Assembly (NCBI RefSeq): GCF_900102135.1
Contig: NZ_FMVJ01000009.1
Coordinates: 1-64,000, forward strand
From: Microvirga guangxiensis
GTDB lineage: Bacteria > Pseudomonadota > Alphaproteobacteria > Rhizobiales > Beijerinckiaceae
Length of the DNA: 64,000 nucleotides
Reading direction: 5' to 3'
In this document: positions 1-9,787 of the stretch, piece after piece
Position numbering within the stretch: the first letter of the stretch is position 1
Layout: every line of letters starts with the position of its first letter
Made by a program: the position numbers and the translations under genes
Notes under the pieces: generated by a model
What the model was told of the DNA's origin: nothing
Databases searched by the model: none
What the model saw: the letters and a program-made list of their open reading frames with translations, nothing else

Positions 1-22
1 CGAGATAAGGAACTCAACAAAA

Positions 23-508
23 TCAAGGGCAAGCCTTTGCCGGTAAATGTGAGATTTTGCCGATAAAATCGAGATTTTTCCCCCTAAAAGTGAGACAGCG
101 TTTACAGGGGTGTGCGGCTGGCTGCGATGGAGATGAAACGGGACCTGACAGAGTTCGCCAAGATCGCCTTGCTCCGGACCTATCACAAGGAAGCCCGTTG
201 GCTCGCCACCGTCGATCGTATCGCGCCAGATACAGCACCGCTTTCACACGCAGGATCAAAGAGCACCGAACAAACCTGATCGGCATCTCGTCTTTAAGGG
301 CAAAGAATCTTGCTTTTCGGCACCCAACGCGACGAATCTCAAAGTTAAAGGCAAAGTGACACCCGGTCAGCGGATCAGTCGCCGCATCGATGTAGAGCAG
401 CTGGTTGTCCTCCTGTTCAATCGTGCCGAGGAGCAGGTCCTTCGGATCGCGGGCGTAGATGTCCCATCGTCCAATGGTGCCCCGGCTCACGAAGACGAGC
501 GCGTCCAT
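23..508 (-). CDS. Hypothetical protein, probably altered at its C-terminus
   Basis: This reading frame starts at an ATG preceded by a strong GGAGGA ribosome binding site about seven bases upstream. The first 70 or so residues (MDALVFVSRGTIGRWDIYAR onward) look like ordinary protein. The C-terminal part is arginine- and cysteine-rich, low in complexity, and reads through the AT-rich repeat patch at 41-105. I infer a real gene whose 3' end was replaced by an insertion scar. No family is recognised. A short plus-strand frame at 127-279 overlaps the doubtful part. Confidence 0.4.
   Translation of the reverse strand: MDALVFVSRGTIGRWDIYARDPKDLLLGTIEQEDNQLLYIDAATDPLTGCHFAFNFEIRRVGCRKARFFALKDEMPIRFVRCSLILRVKAVLYLARYDRRWRANGLPCDRSGARRSWRTLSGPVSSPSQPAAHPCKRCLTFRGKNLDFIGKISHLPAKACP
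41..105. repeat. Short AT-rich repeats, possible IS21-type end remnant
   Basis: A short AT-rich patch in a GC-rich window carries three related units, GTGAGATTTTGCCG, CGAGATTTTTCCCC and AGTGAGACAG, in tandem. Multiple short terminal repeats of this kind are known at the ends of IS21-family elements. No istA or istB gene is visible inside the window, so this would be a scar or the edge of an element lying to the left. The family assignment is inference from the repeat style only. Confidence 0.3.
127..279 (+). CDS. Small hypothetical ORF (50 aa)
   Basis: A 50-residue frame beginning MEMKRDLTEFAKIALLRTYH has plausible helical composition and good codon use. It overlaps the doubtful C-terminal half of the minus-strand gene, so at most one of the two is real here. 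AGGGG lies upstream but is poorly spaced. It could also be a fragment of a longer gene broken by the adjacent repeats. No function is suggested. Confidence 0.2.
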   Translation: MEMKRDLTEFAKIALLRTYHKEARWLATVDRIAPDTAPLSHAGSKSTEQT

Positions 509-729
509 CCTTTTCCTCCGCTTCGAGCTGGCAACATGGTGCCAACCTGAACCTTACCAAAAGCAGGTCCCATTGTAGCCGCCCCTTAGGAGCCAACCCT
601 GTGATCCTTGGCCTAAGAACTGGCGTCGCCCAAGGGTAATGCCGCCTGGAACCGTCGGCCGCCGTCCGTGGTTGGATCGCCTGCCAAGCTCTTCGCGAGC
701 GGCTTTTCGACTCAAGGATTTCGCTTGCC

Positions 730-1908
730 ATGACCGCCATCACTCCACCACCCCAGGGGCGCCCGAATGGACAAGGCCCATCCATGTTGTCGACGGTCGG
801 AGCCGCCGTTCTGGGCTGGGCGCTGATCAGGCTTGTCATCGGCGGATCGCCCGGAAACCGAGCGACAGCCAAGCCCCTAGCGCGGCAGGCTGAGCGCACG
901 TCCGAAGGACAGGCAGCCGGGTTCGGGGGCAAGGCCCATGCTCCTAGGGAGGCTGCGGACGAGAAGGGGCGCGGTCGCGAGGCCAACACCCCGACCCAGA
1001 TCCCGAGCCTCGGCTGGAAGGACATCCTGTGGCGGACCTACGAGGAGTTCAGCCAAGACAGGATCATGTCGGTCGCTGCTGGCGTGACCTACTACGCCCT
1101 GCTGGCCATTTTCCCCGCCATTGCCGCGCTGGTGTCGATCTACGGCCTGTTTGCTGACCCAGTGACCATCCAGGACCATCTCAATGCGCTCGCGGGCGTG
1201 CTGCCGGGCGGCGCCATGGAGATCATCGGCGAGCAGGTGAAGCGCATCGCCTCGGCGGGCGGAGGCAAGCTGGGGCTCAGCTTCATCATCGGCCTCGTAA
1301 TCTCACTCTGGAGTGCCAATGCCGGCATGAAGGCGGTCTTCGACGCCCTCAACATCGTCTACGACGAGGAGGAGAAACGCAGCTTCCTGTGGTTGAATGC
1401 CCAGTCCCTCACGTTCACGCTCGCCGCCATCGCGTTCGTGCTTGTCGCACTGGCCGGCATTGTCGTGCTGCCGGTCGTGCTCGACTTCGTCGGCTTGGGC
1501 GCGGCCGTTGAGTGGCTTCTCTCCCTGGCCCGCTGGCCAATCCTCCTGGCCGTGGTGGTTGCGGGATTGGCGGTGCTCTACCGCTATGGGCCAAGCCGCG
1601 ACAAGGCCGAGTGGAAATGGGTGACGCCCGGCGGCATCGTGGCGGCGGTGCTATGGCTTGCCGGCTCGATGCTGTTCTCGTGGTATGTCTCGAACTTCGG
1701 CAGCTACAACGAGACCTACGGCTCGCTCGGCGCCGCCATCGGCTTCATGACCTGGATCTGGCTGTCGAGCGTCATCGTGCTGCTGGGCGCCGAGATCAAC
1801 GCCGAGATGGAGCACCAGACGGCGCAGGACACGACGGAGGGTCCGCCCCAGCCGCTGGGCACCCGCGGAGCCCAGATGGCCGACAACATCGGACCCGCCA
1901 AGGCTTAG
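730..1908 (+). CDS. YihY/virulence factor BrkB family membrane protein
   Basis: This is a polytopic inner-membrane protein of the YihY (BrkB, formerly called RNase BN) family. The core starts near residue 95 (GWKDILWRTYEEFSQDRIMS) and carries the family pattern of a first helix with AAGVTYYALLAIFPAIAALV, later hydrophobic segments, and a conserved end containing YGSLGAAIGFMTWIWLS. Its 392 residues exceed the usual roughly 290 because of an N-terminal extension with one extra hydrophobic segment (about residues 20-38). The function of the family is unsettled; transport or envelope roles are proposed. A second in-frame ATG at 784 is possible. It is followed by an independent pair of genes. Confidence 0.85.
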   Translation: MTAITPPPQGRPNGQGPSMLSTVGAAVLGWALIRLVIGGSPGNRATAKPLARQAERTSEGQAAGFGGKAHAPREAADEKGRGREANTPTQIPSLGWKDILWRTYEEFSQDRIMSVAAGVTYYALLAIFPAIAALVSIYGLFADPVTIQDHLNALAGVLPGGAMEIIGEQVKRIASAGGGKLGLSFIIGLVISLWSANAGMKAVFDALNIVYDEEEKRSFLWLNAQSLTFTLAAIAFVLVALAGIVVLPVVLDFVGLGAAVEWLLSLARWPILLAVVVAGLAVLYRYGPSRDKAEWKWVTPGGIVAAVLWLAGSMLFSWYVSNFGSYNETYGSLGAAIGFMTWIWLSSVIVLLGAEINAEMEHQTAQDTTEGPPQPLGTRGAQMADNIGPAKA

Positions 1909-1968
1909 AGGTAGCGTAACCGAAGCCGCGAGGGCGAGGGCACACGAAGCCCGTCTCGGTGTTTATTC

Positions 1969-2697
1969 GTGGTGCTCCGGGAGGCCGGTTTGGAATTCCG
2001 TGTTCATTACAGGCCACCCGGCAGCTGCCGCACCTTGTCGGTGATCGTCGATGCCGACACGCGCGAAGAGGCCGAGTATGTGGCCGCCATCCAGTATGAG
2101 TTCCCGTCCGGCACCAAGGTGATCGAGGCCAATCCCTACAATGTCCATGGCCTCGTCAGGACAGAGCCGAAGCTTGATCTCTATTCGGAGGTTCGGCGTC
2201 GGATCAACGATGGCTACTACGATGAGTGGCCTCTGACACTCGACGAACGGTCCCGTCGAAGGCACCAGTTCTCCAACGAGGTGGCTGCGATCTTTGGCAC
2301 TAGGAAAGGCCATGACCACCTGTTCGAGACAGCCGAACGGCTGGCGCGCCAGTTCCGGCTGACCGGCAAGACCACCATTGCAGGACACGTCGTGGACCAG
2401 CATGCCCGGCTCAACTTGCTTGACTGGTATCAGCAGCTGAAGCTCGTCGCTGATCACGTCGTGGCGGCACCGGTTCACGGGGATCCAATGGAGATCGTGC
2501 GGCCGATCGATAACCGGGTGGGTGCGCGCATCCGGCGGCAGGCCAGGCGCGACGCGGCGGCCAAAGCTCTGTTCGACGCGATGCTGCATCGGCTGTTGGA
2601 CTGGGAGGGGCGGCCCGTCGCACCGGATTGGGCAATGCAGCCCGAGGCCATCAAGGACGTGTTCAGGCGGAAAGTGCAGGCTACCCATGGACATTGA
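1969..2697 (+). CDS. Hypothetical soluble protein (242 aa)
   Basis: A soluble charged protein without membrane segments or known motifs. It opens with a GTG start that lacks a convincing ribosome binding site, so the start is uncertain. The early region resembles an alpha/beta fold (VIVDADTREEAEYVAAIQYE) and the rest is helical and rich in Arg, His and Asp. Its stop overlaps the start of the dedA-like gene by 11 bases, so the two are probably co-translated. I do not recognise the family. Confidence 0.55.
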   Translation: MVLREAGLEFRVHYRPPGSCRTLSVIVDADTREEAEYVAAIQYEFPSGTKVIEANPYNVHGLVRTEPKLDLYSEVRRRINDGYYDEWPLTLDERSRRRHQFSNEVAAIFGTRKGHDHLFETAERLARQFRLTGKTTIAGHVVDQHARLNLLDWYQQLKLVADHVVAAPVHGDPMEIVRPIDNRVGARIRRQARRDAAAKALFDAMLHRLLDWEGRPVAPDWAMQPEAIKDVFRRKVQATHGH

Positions 2698-3208
2698 AAC
2701 GATCCAGACCAGCATTGTCGAGTTCGTGCGGCAGAACCAGTCCTGGGCGCCTTTCATCGTCGCTGCGCTGGCGTTCGGCGAGTCGGTCGCCTTCCTGTCG
2801 CTGTTTGTGCCCGCCACTGTAATCCTGATTGCGATCAGCGCCTTCATTGGGGTGGCCGACCTGGAGTTCTGGCCGCTCTGGCTCGGCGCGGCCATTGGGG
2901 CAGCCACCGGCGACGTGGTGTCCTATACGCTCGGCCGGCGCTTCAAGACGTCCATCTACAGGATCTGGCCGCTCTCAACCCACCCGCAGCTTGTTGGCAA
3001 GGGTGAGCGCTTTTTCTGCCGACACGGCATTTGGGGCGTGTTCATCGGCCGCTTCTTCGGTCCGGCGCGGGCTGTGGTTCCCCTGGTCGCGGGCGTTTTC
3101 GGCATGCAGTTGCCGCTGTTCATGGCAGTGAACGTCGCCTCGGCCCTCATCTGGGCGTTCGCTCTCCTTGCACCGGGAGCAGGGCTGTCGGAGTATCTCG
3201 GTTGGTGA
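2687..3208 (+). CDS. DedA family membrane protein
   Basis: A 173-residue DedA/SNARE-associated-like membrane protein. Visible features are the N-terminal hydrophobic segment, a FGESVAFLSLFVPATVIL block, an acidic-to-glycine stretch (GAAIGAATGDVVSYTLGRRF), and the family signature around FIGRFFGPARAVVPLVAGVF. DedA proteins are linked to lipid carrier flipping and proton-motive-force homeostasis. The start at 2687 is chosen because it gives a normal N-terminus (MDIETIQTSIVEF); the upstream in-frame extension is arginine-rich and reads the neighbouring gene out of frame. It overlaps the preceding gene by 11 bases. Confidence 0.85.
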   Translation: MDIETIQTSIVEFVRQNQSWAPFIVAALAFGESVAFLSLFVPATVILIAISAFIGVADLEFWPLWLGAAIGAATGDVVSYTLGRRFKTSIYRIWPLSTHPQLVGKGERFFCRHGIWGVFIGRFFGPARAVVPLVAGVFGMQLPLFMAVNVASALIWAFALLAPGAGLSEYLGW

Positions 3209-3234
3209 CCAGACCCGAAGCCAACGGAGGTGAC

Positions 3235-3810
3235 TTATTCTGCCGCTGTGCCTTCATGCTCCCTAACCGCGGCGTCCTTCCGGTCCTGGTCGCGCACAAG
3301 CCAGTGCACTGAGCCCAGCGCCAGGATGGCCGCGGCCAAGCCGATGATGGTGAGCGGCTCGGTCTTGGTCGCGTCCAGGATGATGAACTTGCGCACGAGC
3401 GCCAACAAGGCGATCAGCACCACCGTGCGCACCTGCACGATGCTTTCCTTGCGGTGCAGGACGCCGATGATCGAGTGGTTGAACTCCAGGGCGATCAGCA
3501 CGGTGAAGATCATGCCGAAGATCGCCTGGAACACGCCGGTCTCGGCCGGGTCGAGCAGCCCGAACAGCACCAACATGAGGATGCAGAACGTCAGGTTCAC
3601 GAGCGCCGCCGCGATCACAAGGCTGATCAGGCCGGTCAGGACGAGCGAGACGACCTGCTCGAAGCGCTCGTAGGTGCTCAGGCCCGGCCACGCCTCACGG
3701 GTTTCGCGCAGGGCGTGGTCCACGGCCGCGGCGGCCCGGCCGGTGCCCATCGGCGAGCGGGGATCGGTCCCGTTGGTGCTGGGGTGATCCCCCTCTTCAG
3801 ATGGTTGCAT
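3235..3810 (-). CDS. PsiE-like phosphate-starvation-inducible membrane protein
   Basis: A 191-residue membrane protein with a hydrophilic N-terminus of about 50 residues and four hydrophobic segments. The order and spacing (VLTGLISLVIAAALVNLTF, then an FNHSIIGVLHRKES loop, then VRTVVLIALLALVRKFIILD) fit the PsiE family. Its precise function is unknown; E. coli psiE responds to phosphate and cAMP-CRP. It begins 18 bases after the hsp20 stop, so it is the last gene of a probable degP-hsp20-psiE transcript. The family call is from pattern recognition. Confidence 0.75.
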   Translation of the reverse strand: MQPSEEGDHPSTNGTDPRSPMGTGRAAAAVDHALRETREAWPGLSTYERFEQVVSLVLTGLISLVIAAALVNLTFCILMLVLFGLLDPAETGVFQAIFGMIFTVLIALEFNHSIIGVLHRKESIVQVRTVVLIALLALVRKFIILDATKTEPLTIIGLAAAILALGSVHWLVRDQDRKDAAVREHEGTAAE

Positions 3811-3828
3811 AATGCGCGGTCCGTCTGC

Positions 3829-4440
3829 TCAGGTGCTGGCGCCGCCCGGGGTGTTGTCCGGCGTTCCGCCACCCTGTCCACCCTGACCGCTCCCGCCTTC
3901 TGTGGGGCCATGCCCACCTTGGGCGCTCTGGCCTCCGGCCCCGCGGGCCTGAACCTGAATGCGGCGGGAGCGCTCCTGCTGGGCCGTCTTCGGCAGGGTC
4001 ACGGTGAGCACCCCGTTCTCGAAGTGCGCCTGCACCTGTTCCGGGTTGATCGGGAAGGGCAGGCGCACGGAGCGTTGGAAGGTGCCGTAGGAGCGCTCGA
4101 CGAAATGGAAGTTCTCCTTTTCGTTCTTCTGCTCGAACTTCTTCTCGCCCCGGATGGTGAGCACGTCGTCGTCGAGGCTCACATCGATGTCCTGTTCGGT
4201 GACGCCGGGCAGTTCCGCGGTGATGCGGATCTCGTTCTCGGTTTCCGACACATTCATGCTGGCGTTGACGAAGTTGCCGACACCGCCCTGGCCTTGGCTG
4301 CCGCCCGCAGCGGGTAGGCCGGTACCACGCAGGACATCATCAAAGAGGCGGTTCATTTCGCGGTGAAGCGACAGGAAGGGATCGTTCCCGCCCAGCAAGC
4401 CAAACCCGGTGCGGGAGGGTGTGAGGGGATTGCGGGCCAT
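3829..4440 (-). CDS. Hsp20/alpha-crystallin family small heat-shock protein
   Basis: A small heat-shock chaperone of 203 residues that would bind unfolding proteins in the cytoplasm. The alpha-crystallin domain spans about residues 58-152: ASMNVSETENEIRITAELPG, the EEK-like strand DDDVLTIRGEKKFEQKNEKE, and the family-typical FENGVLTVTLPK. The C-terminus is unusually glycine- and glutamine-rich (about 45 residues), longer than usual. It sits 26 bases downstream of the degP-like gene in the same direction, so the two are probably transcribed together as a protein quality-control unit. Confidence 0.92.
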   Translation of the reverse strand: MARNPLTPSRTGFGLLGGNDPFLSLHREMNRLFDDVLRGTGLPAAGGSQGQGGVGNFVNASMNVSETENEIRITAELPGVTEQDIDVSLDDDVLTIRGEKKFEQKNEKENFHFVERSYGTFQRSVRLPFPINPEQVQAHFENGVLTVTLPKTAQQERSRRIQVQARGAGGQSAQGGHGPTEGGSGQGGQGGGTPDNTPGGAST

Positions 4441-4466
4441 TCTCGTATCCTCCTTTCAGAGATGGA

Positions 4467-5900
<1,434 letters not shown>

Positions 5901-5962
5901 GGAAACCTCGTGGCGGTCGGGTTGGCCTGCATCGGCGTTGAAGGCTCGGAGTGAATGCCGTG

Positions 5963-6754
5963 TCAGGCATCCGGTTCCTCCTCTCCCTCCTGGAGTAGGA
6001 TCGCGGTCTCCCGGACCCGGATTGCGTTGATCTGAACCTGCGTGCTCTGCGCCCCTTCCTTGAAGACGACTTGCGCTGACGAAGCCTCTCGCAGCGTAGC
6101 CGTGATCGTTGCAGGAGCGGCTCGAACGTCCGCAGATCCATCTGTTGCCTTCCTGTGGATCTCATCGGAAACGGCATCTCTCGGGGAATCGGGACGGCTG
6201 ATTCGGTCGGACGCCGGCGCGGAGGAACGTCCTGGCCCTAAGCCTTCAAAGCCCTCCAAGACATCCAGCAGATCATTAAGCGCCGCATCTGAGATGAGTT
6301 CATCGTCGTCCACTCGGATCCCCTCGGCCGCAGAAGTGCGGTCCATCAGGGTGATCTCAGGTCCGAACCATTGCGGCGGAGCAAAGTGTCCGGCCTGATC
6401 CTCATTGTCGAACTCGATGACGATACGACCCGGCTCCGACGCGGTTCCAAGCCTGTCAACCAGGATCTCGCGTCCGGCGACGACCATCCGCGAGCGCTCG
6501 TAGGCGATCCTTCCCTCAGCCACATCCAGGAGCGCGTCCGCGTGCCCGGGCGGCACCGGGCTGCGGTTCACTCTCGGCCATGGCTGGGCTACGCCATGAA
6601 CCAGATCAAGACGACCAACGTCATTCTCCACCTGCACGCTCAGAATCTGGCCCGACCGCGTGCGGAAGGATCCTTCCACCACGCGGGCCGTCCCGCGCTC
6701 CCGATGGATCAACCGTGCCAGCGAAGACGCGAGCAGGTAACACCGAATGATCAT
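5963..6754 (-). CDS. CYTH-domain-like protein
   Basis: A 263-residue protein whose first 150 residues resemble a degenerate CYTH (adenylate cyclase/thiamine triphosphatase) fold. The best match is the second half, with GRIAYERSRMVVAGREILVD, an acidic VIEFDNEDQAG strand, and FAPPQWFGPEIT, which mirrors the usual W-L-G-x-E-V-T ending. The typical N-terminal E-x-E-R-K-F triad is not seen; instead the protein starts MIIRCYLLASSLARLIHRER, so catalysis is doubtful. The remaining 100 residues are acidic and low in complexity. It lies 62 bases upstream of degP and may head that operon. Confidence 0.5.
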   Translation of the reverse strand: MIIRCYLLASSLARLIHRERGTARVVEGSFRTRSGQILSVQVENDVGRLDLVHGVAQPWPRVNRSPVPPGHADALLDVAEGRIAYERSRMVVAGREILVDRLGTASEPGRIVIEFDNEDQAGHFAPPQWFGPEITLMDRTSAAEGIRVDDDELISDAALNDLLDVLEGFEGLGPGRSSAPASDRISRPDSPRDAVSDEIHRKATDGSADVRAAPATITATLREASSAQVVFKEGAQSTQVQINAIRVRETAILLQEGEEEPDA

Positions 6755-6898
6755 GGCTCACCATGTCCCGCCTGCCATCGACGGGATCAAGTCCCGGCCG
6801 GGTAAAAGGTTCATCCACTCGAGATAGCCAGTTTCGAGGCCGGAACCGGGGCTCGCATCCTTCCGTTGATCCTCGCCTTCAGACCGAGGAGCGACGCA

Positions 6899-7789
6899 AT
6901 GGAGTTCTGGCACCTGATCGCGAACGATCATGCCAATATCGTGAGCCTTCATAAGGATATCCTCCGCGCGATCCCGGGCGCTGGTGTCAGGAGCCGCGAC
7001 CGACTGTTCGATGAACTCGACGGCGAGCTCCGGCGACATATCGAGGCTGAGGAGGACAGCCTCTATGACGCTCTCGAGGATGATAAGCGGGCGAAGCGCC
7101 TGATCGATGAGCTCGAAGATGAGCACAAGCAGATTAAGAAGCAGCTCAGGCACCTTTCCCGGATCGGTGACAAGAGCAGCCGAGAATGGACCCAGCAGTT
7201 CGAGGATTTCACCTACCTGCTTGATCGCCATTTTCATCGGGAGCAGCACGAGCTGCAGCCGTTGGCACGCGAGGTCCTGAACCCGGAAGCGATCCGAGCG
7301 ATACGCCATGTATTCGCGGAGGAGAAGATCGAGGAGTTTCGCAAGAGACGGCATGGCGCCTTAGGCGATCTCCCATCCGGCCTGATGGTGGGGGCGCTTG
7401 CCAGCGCAGCTGCCGGAGCGCTCGCATTCATAGCGTGGCGTAGCGGCTCCTTGCAGAGGCTCCCCGCGGCTCGTCCAGCGCAGCGTCTCCTGTCCCGCCT
7501 GCCGGTGACGAACCGGCTCTCGGGCCTCTTCAGTCGCGGGGGGCGAGCTGTCCGGATCCATGGCCCCGATGTGTTGAGGGATGTCGCACGACGCACGCGC
7601 ACGCCCGTTCAGGATATCTCGTCGCGCCTGCAGCTTCCTCTTGGGACAACCTACTCGCTCGTGGCGGCCCTTGAACGCCAAGGCTTGGTGCGCGTGTTCA
7701 GACCCGAAGAGACCGGACGTGGCCGTATTGTTGAAATCACCACTCAGGGGCGCGAGCGAGCTGCGCGCTCGCGCCAGAGCTCCTGGTGA
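6899..7789 (+). CDS. Hemerythrin - transmembrane - winged-helix fusion protein
   Basis: A 296-residue protein with three parts. Residues 1-148 form a hemerythrin-like four-helix bundle with candidate di-iron ligands His11/His18, His47 and Glu51 (RRHIEAEED), His76 (DEHKQ) and His111/His113/His117 (HFHREQHELQP). Residues 161-180 are one hydrophobic segment (LMVGALASAAAGALAFIAW). Residues 220-290 resemble a winged helix-turn-helix (LPLGTTYSLVAALERQGLV, then a basic wing). The start is set at 6899 because GAGGAG lies six bases upstream; a longer frame opens at 6866. I infer an oxygen-, NO- or iron-responsive membrane-tethered regulator. The wHTH assignment is weaker than the hemerythrin one. Confidence 0.72.
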   Translation: MEFWHLIANDHANIVSLHKDILRAIPGAGVRSRDRLFDELDGELRRHIEAEEDSLYDALEDDKRAKRLIDELEDEHKQIKKQLRHLSRIGDKSSREWTQQFEDFTYLLDRHFHREQHELQPLAREVLNPEAIRAIRHVFAEEKIEEFRKRRHGALGDLPSGLMVGALASAAAGALAFIAWRSGSLQRLPAARPAQRLLSRLPVTNRLSGLFSRGGRAVRIHGPDVLRDVARRTRTPVQDISSRLQLPLGTTYSLVAALERQGLVRVFRPEETGRGRIVEITTQGRERAARSRQSSW

Positions 7790-7996
7790 GACCCATGCAT
7801 CCAAGCCGAACGTCACATCACGAACAAGCTCCAAGTACGTTTCGCTCGGCTGCAGCCGACCAGCAGATTTCCGTGGCCCTGCTTGGAGGACCTTGCTGTC
7901 GTTACAGGCGCGACGGGACGGCTGCCACCATCCATCCATTAGGTGTCGGATCATATTAGGATCGGACGAACTTCAGCGTTGCCGGAAGGAGGAGTG

Positions 7997-8431
7997 ATGA
8001 TTGATCTCGGCAGAGGCATAATCTCAGGGCTTGTTGCCGCAGGTGTCGTGTCCGGGGTCATCGTGCTTGGTTGGACGGTCGGCGTCTTCCCTGAGCCGGA
8101 CCCGCTCCTCATCACCAATGGAATTGTCATTCAGCCCATCGGGTTGAGTTGGGTCATCCACTTCGGGGTGGGAACATTTCTCTGGGGCATGTTGTTTGCG
8201 CTTTTAAGCCCTATCCTCCCTGGTCCCTCTTGGGGCAAGGGTGCACTGTTTGGAGCCATCATTTGGTGCGTGGGCTTAGCTGGGGCTTGGTACGTCGAGC
8301 CGAGTGCGTATGCTCCGATCAACATAGGTTCCCTTGCGCTTCACCTGCTTTTCGGCGTTGTGCTCGGGAGGACATATGGGGCTCTTTATGACCCGAGCAG
8401 TCGGCGTGCTCCGGATGTCCTGACCTATTGA
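7997..8431 (+). CDS. Small four-helix membrane protein (DUF6789-like)
   Basis: A 144-residue integral membrane protein with about four hydrophobic segments: residues 6-28, 50-68, 78-97 and 108-125. AAGGAGG sits just upstream of the ATG at 7997, which decides the start over a longer in-frame ATG at 7943. The pattern resembles uncharacterised alphaproteobacterial DUF6789-type proteins, a weak pattern match only. It stands alone between the hemerythrin fusion gene and the truncated ZIP gene. Function unknown. Confidence 0.6.
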   Translation: MIDLGRGIISGLVAAGVVSGVIVLGWTVGVFPEPDPLLITNGIVIQPIGLSWVIHFGVGTFLWGMLFALLSPILPGPSWGKGALFGAIIWCVGLAGAWYVEPSAYAPINIGSLALHLLFGVVLGRTYGALYDPSSRRAPDVLTY

Positions 8432-8604
8432 TCGATCTGCCGCCCCGCTTCCCATGAACCCCATCTGAAGTTTCCCTACACATCTGGTAGCCTCGTCGGG
8501 CAACTTTGATGCCTCTGTGATTTCGCAAGACACGCCGGGATCCGGTGAATCCATACGTGGTGGTCGCAGCGTTTGTTAGTTCTGACCATGAGCTCGGTGA
8601 TGTG

Positions 8605-8946
8605 ATGATGGCCTCGAACGTTCTCATTGCTGTTGGTGCCAGCGCGGCTGCCGGCGCCGCTACCGGGCTCGGGGCCCTGCCTCTGCTGCTGGTCAAGCGC
8701 ATCTCCCCGAGAACCGAGGACGCTATGCTCGGCTTCGCGGCTGGCGTGATGACAGCGGCTGCGTTCTTCTCGCTGCTCCTGCGCGGGCTTGATGCCGCCC
8801 GCGCCCAGATCGAGGGACAAGTCGCCCCTGTCGCAAGCGTTGCGGCAGCGCTTCTCGCGGGCGCGGTGGTGATCGGACTGATTGAATGGTACGCACCGCA
8901 CGAGCACTTCATTCATGGGCGTCAGGGCCGGTCAACGAGAGCATGA
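8605..8946 (+). pseudogene. Truncated ZIP-family metal transporter
   Basis: The first 100 or so residues match the start of a ZIP-family divalent metal transporter: a glycine/alanine-rich first helix (GAATGLGALPLLL), a loop leading to MLGFAAGVMTAAAFFSLLL, a third helix, and the histidine-bearing APHEHF segment that normally precedes the metal-binding HNFPEG helix. The reading frame then runs directly into the left inverted repeat of the ISKra4-type element at 8936, which provides the TGA stop. The rest of the gene is absent on the far side of the element, so it is a 5' fragment. A GTG start at 8545 is also possible. Confidence 0.75.
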
Positions 8947-8963
8947 GGAAGTGTGGGGCAGAC
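8936..8963 (+). repeat. Left terminal inverted repeat of ISKra4-type element
   Basis: This 28-bp sequence pairs with 11190-11217 with two mismatches. It supplies the stop codon that ends the truncated ZIP gene. Confidence 0.85.
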
Positions 8964-9026
8964 TGGTAACGGATCGGCGGTACAAGGTTTCCGGCCAGAC
9001 GAAACAAGGTTGCGAGGCACCTTCAT

Positions 9027-9725
9027 TTGCCAAAGCGCACTCAATCCAAACCCGAGCCGCCTGATCCTTCTCCAGCTCTGGAAATTCTGCAGTTCAAGAT
9101 TTGGCTGCTCGGGATCAGCCCCATGATCTGGCGGCGGGTTCAGGTGCCAGCCAGCATGACCCTGCGAGAGTTGCATGGTGTCATTCAGGTCGTGATGGGC
9201 TGGGAGGGCATCCACCTGTTCCAGTTCACTCTTCGAGCCCGGCGGTTCAGCTCCTTGGAGTTGGCGGCGCAGTCTCCGGATGTTCCGCTCTCCGAGCTTC
9301 GCCTCCGCTCAGGGATGCGCTTTGGCTACGAGTACGATCTCAATGGTGCATGGAAGCACGAGGTGCGCCTCGAGAGCCGGCATGAGGCTGACCCTGGAAG
9401 AGGCTATCCTATCTGCCTGGATGGGGATGGATCCTGTCCGCCAGAGGATTGCGGCGGAGTGCCTGGCTTTCAGGCCCGGCGTGAGGCCTGGGCCGCTCCG
9501 GAAACCAGTCGGGACTTCGCCGTCCTCGCCAATTTCGTTGATCAGCTCGCTCTGAAGCGGAGCACAGGCGCCTCTATCGGCGCCGAGGAAGTCGATCAGG
9601 TCCGGGAGGCTCTGGAACGCCTTGAGGTGCGTCAACGATGGCAGGGCAAGCCGTTCTCGCGCAAGGACGTCAACGGGCGGCTAAGGAACGCCGAGTATCT
9701 CGACCTCATGCATCAACAGTGGTGA
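9027..9725 (+). CDS. Plasmid pRiA4b ORF-3 family protein
   Basis: A 232-residue protein of the pRiA4b ORF-3 family, recognisable from FKIWLLGISPMIWRRVQVPA, the LRELHGVIQVVMGWEGIHLF block, a FGYEYDLNGAWKHEVRLE segment, and the Cys-bearing GSCPPEDCGGVPGF motif. The family occurs on plasmids and as a passenger in some IS elements; its biochemical role is not established. It lies inside the 28-bp inverted repeats with the transposase, 62 bases upstream, so it moves with the element. The TTG start at 9027 is uncertain. Confidence 0.82.
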   Translation: MPKRTQSKPEPPDPSPALEILQFKIWLLGISPMIWRRVQVPASMTLRELHGVIQVVMGWEGIHLFQFTLRARRFSSLELAAQSPDVPLSELRLRSGMRFGYEYDLNGAWKHEVRLESRHEADPGRGYPICLDGDGSCPPEDCGGVPGFQARREAWAAPETSRDFAVLANFVDQLALKRSTGASIGAEEVDQVREALERLEVRQRWQGKPFSRKDVNGRLRNAEYLDLMHQQW

Positions 9726-9787
9726 AGCCGTGCGCTCCAATGGCCAGCAAAGGCGCCCGGCTTTCTCAAGAGCGCACGGAAGGTTCC

